Positions 21,658-22,366 of a DNA stretch of 22,366 nucleotides are shown piece by piece (the stretch's first letter is position 1; the number at the start of each line of letters is the position of its first letter). The notes under the pieces were generated by a model, which was given only the letters and a program-made list of their open reading frames with translations, was not told the origin of the DNA and made no database searches. Position numbers and translations under genes: made by a program. This DNA comes from a bacterium. Lineage in GTDB: Bacteria; UBP6; JAFGXH01. The stretch is from positions 1-22,366 of the forward strand of contig JAMOQH010000010.1 of assembly GCA_027064085.1 (NCBI GenBank), written 5' to 3'.

Positions 21658-22366
21658 ATGGTGAAAAATAAGGATAAAAATAAAATAGAAAACCGTTATG
21701 ATAAAATCTTAAAAGAGCTTTTAGATAATAAAATATTAATGAAACAATTAATTACAGGATTCATTAATGAAGATTGGGTTAAAAATATAGATTTTAGAAC
21801 TTTAAAAAAAGAAAAAACAGATTTTTTATCAGAAGACTTAAAAGAATTTAGAAAAGATTTACTTTGGAGTGTTAAACTTAAAGGCAATAAAATTTATTTT
21901 TATATTCATATAGAATTTCAATCACTACCCGATAGGAAAATGCCTTTTAGATTTTTAATTTATGATAGCTTATTGCATATTGACATACTAAAAAATAGAA
22001 ATAAGAATGATAAAGATAAAAAATTACCATTTATTTTACCTATATTATTTTATATAGGAGAGACTAAGTGGAATTTTGAATTTGATTTAACTAAATTAAT
22101 AGAACAGCCATTTGATAATGCAATAAATTATATAGCTAAATTTGATATTTATAAAATAATGTTAAATGAAAAGAGTTTAAAAGACTTAAAAGCAATAGAT
22201 AATTTATTGAGTAATATTTTAGCAACGGATAATAAAGAAATAAATCAGGAAGACTTAGATGAAATAATATTAAAAATAAAGCAAATATTATCAGGTTATG
22301 ACAAAGAAAAAGAATTAATAATGCTTGATAAAATTAATAAATTTGTTAAATTAATATCAAGTGATA
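21658..22366 (+). CDS. Rpn/YhgA-like PD-(D/E)XK nuclease ('transposase' family), 3'-truncated by the window edge
   Basis: The open frame runs 236 codons to the end of the window without a stop. The N-terminal half matches the RpnA/YhgA-like family (PF04754 type), recombination-promoting DNA endonucleases once annotated as transposases. RKDLLWSV (65-72) supplies the metal-binding D67. YIHIEFQSLPDRKMPFR (82-98) supplies E86 and Q88, the family's E-x-Q variant of the E-x-K motif. LPFILPILFYIGETKW (123-138) matches the LP-x-VLPIVLYNG-xxxW segment. The catalytic residues are intact, so the visible part is not a pseudogene. The C-terminal helical region continues past the edge. It has its own strong promoter and perfect AGGAGGT and is not part of the PqqD operon. 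Such genes usually occur in many copies and move between genomes. Confidence 0.88.
   Translation, partial: MVKNKDKNKIENRYDKILKELLDNKILMKQLITGFINEDWVKNIDFRTLKKEKTDFLSEDLKEFRKDLLWSVKLKGNKIYFYIHIEFQSLPDRKMPFRFLIYDSLLHIDILKNRNKNDKDKKLPFILPILFYIGETKWNFEFDLTKLIEQPFDNAINYIAKFDIYKIMLNEKSLKDLKAIDNLLSNILATDNKEINQEDLDEIILKIKQILSGYDKEKELIMLDKINKFVKLISSD

Noticed and set aside
1-22366. tRNA, rRNA, riboswitch or CRISPR features
   Set aside because: No cloverleaf, conserved rRNA segment, recognisable riboswitch core or repeat-spacer array was seen by eye in the short intergenic regions. A covariance-model scan was not possible.

Overview
The window is strongly AT-rich (about a quarter G+C by eye), densely coded and almost free of intergenic space. 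Gram-negative envelope features are clear: a lipoprotein with a lipobox, several secreted proteins with short Sec signals, and a predicted outer-membrane beta-barrel ending in Phe. The gene repertoire includes an FHA-GGDEF protein, a small Cys-rich sigma-region-4 protein of a kind I associate with deltaproteobacteria-like lineages, a pseudokinase, HEAT-repeat and TPR proteins, RNase E/G, TsaC and TrmN6. It suggests a low-GC member of a deltaproteobacteria-like group (Bdellovibrionota, Myxococcota, SAR324 or similar). The exact placement is uncertain.

Layout. (1) 1-1663: the 3' two thirds of folC, then an XdhC-family gene. (2) 1729-5779, plus strand: a promoter, an FHA-GGDEF diguanylate cyclase, an LRV-like helical-repeat protein, a second promoter, the sigma-region-4-like DNA-binding protein and a secreted protein with a degenerate alpha/beta-hydrolase half. 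(3) 5781-9372, minus strand, with its own promoter: lipoprotein, then zinc-ribbon pseudokinase, then rlmE. (4) 9516-14645, plus strand: a small unknown protein, an RNase G-type ribonuclease with a Lys/Thr-rich tail, a secreted HEAT-repeat protein, tsaC and trmN6. This cluster is mainly about RNA processing and modification. (5) 14853-21468, plus strand: a PqqD-like small protein, an ATP-grasp ligase, a LysA-fold PLP decarboxylase, a urea-transporter/M23 fusion, a TPR-plus-beta-barrel protein and a secreted TPR protein, all tightly packed and preceded by a 207-bp leader with repeats. (6) 21658 to the end: an Rpn/YhgA-like nuclease gene with its own strong promoter, cut by the window edge.

The most interesting part is region 5. 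A small peptide-binding or carrier-like protein, an ATP-grasp ligase and an amino-acid decarboxylase in immediate succession look like a biosynthetic trio. The logic resembles the BtrI/BtrJ/BtrK steps of butirosin biosynthesis, in which an amino acid is ligated to a small carrier and then decarboxylated. Here the small protein is PqqD-like rather than an acyl carrier protein. The three downstream genes supply an inner-membrane channel, an M23 domain, an outer-membrane barrel and periplasmic TPRs, so the product may be exported, deposited in the envelope or coupled to transport of a small amide. All of this functional interpretation is inference.
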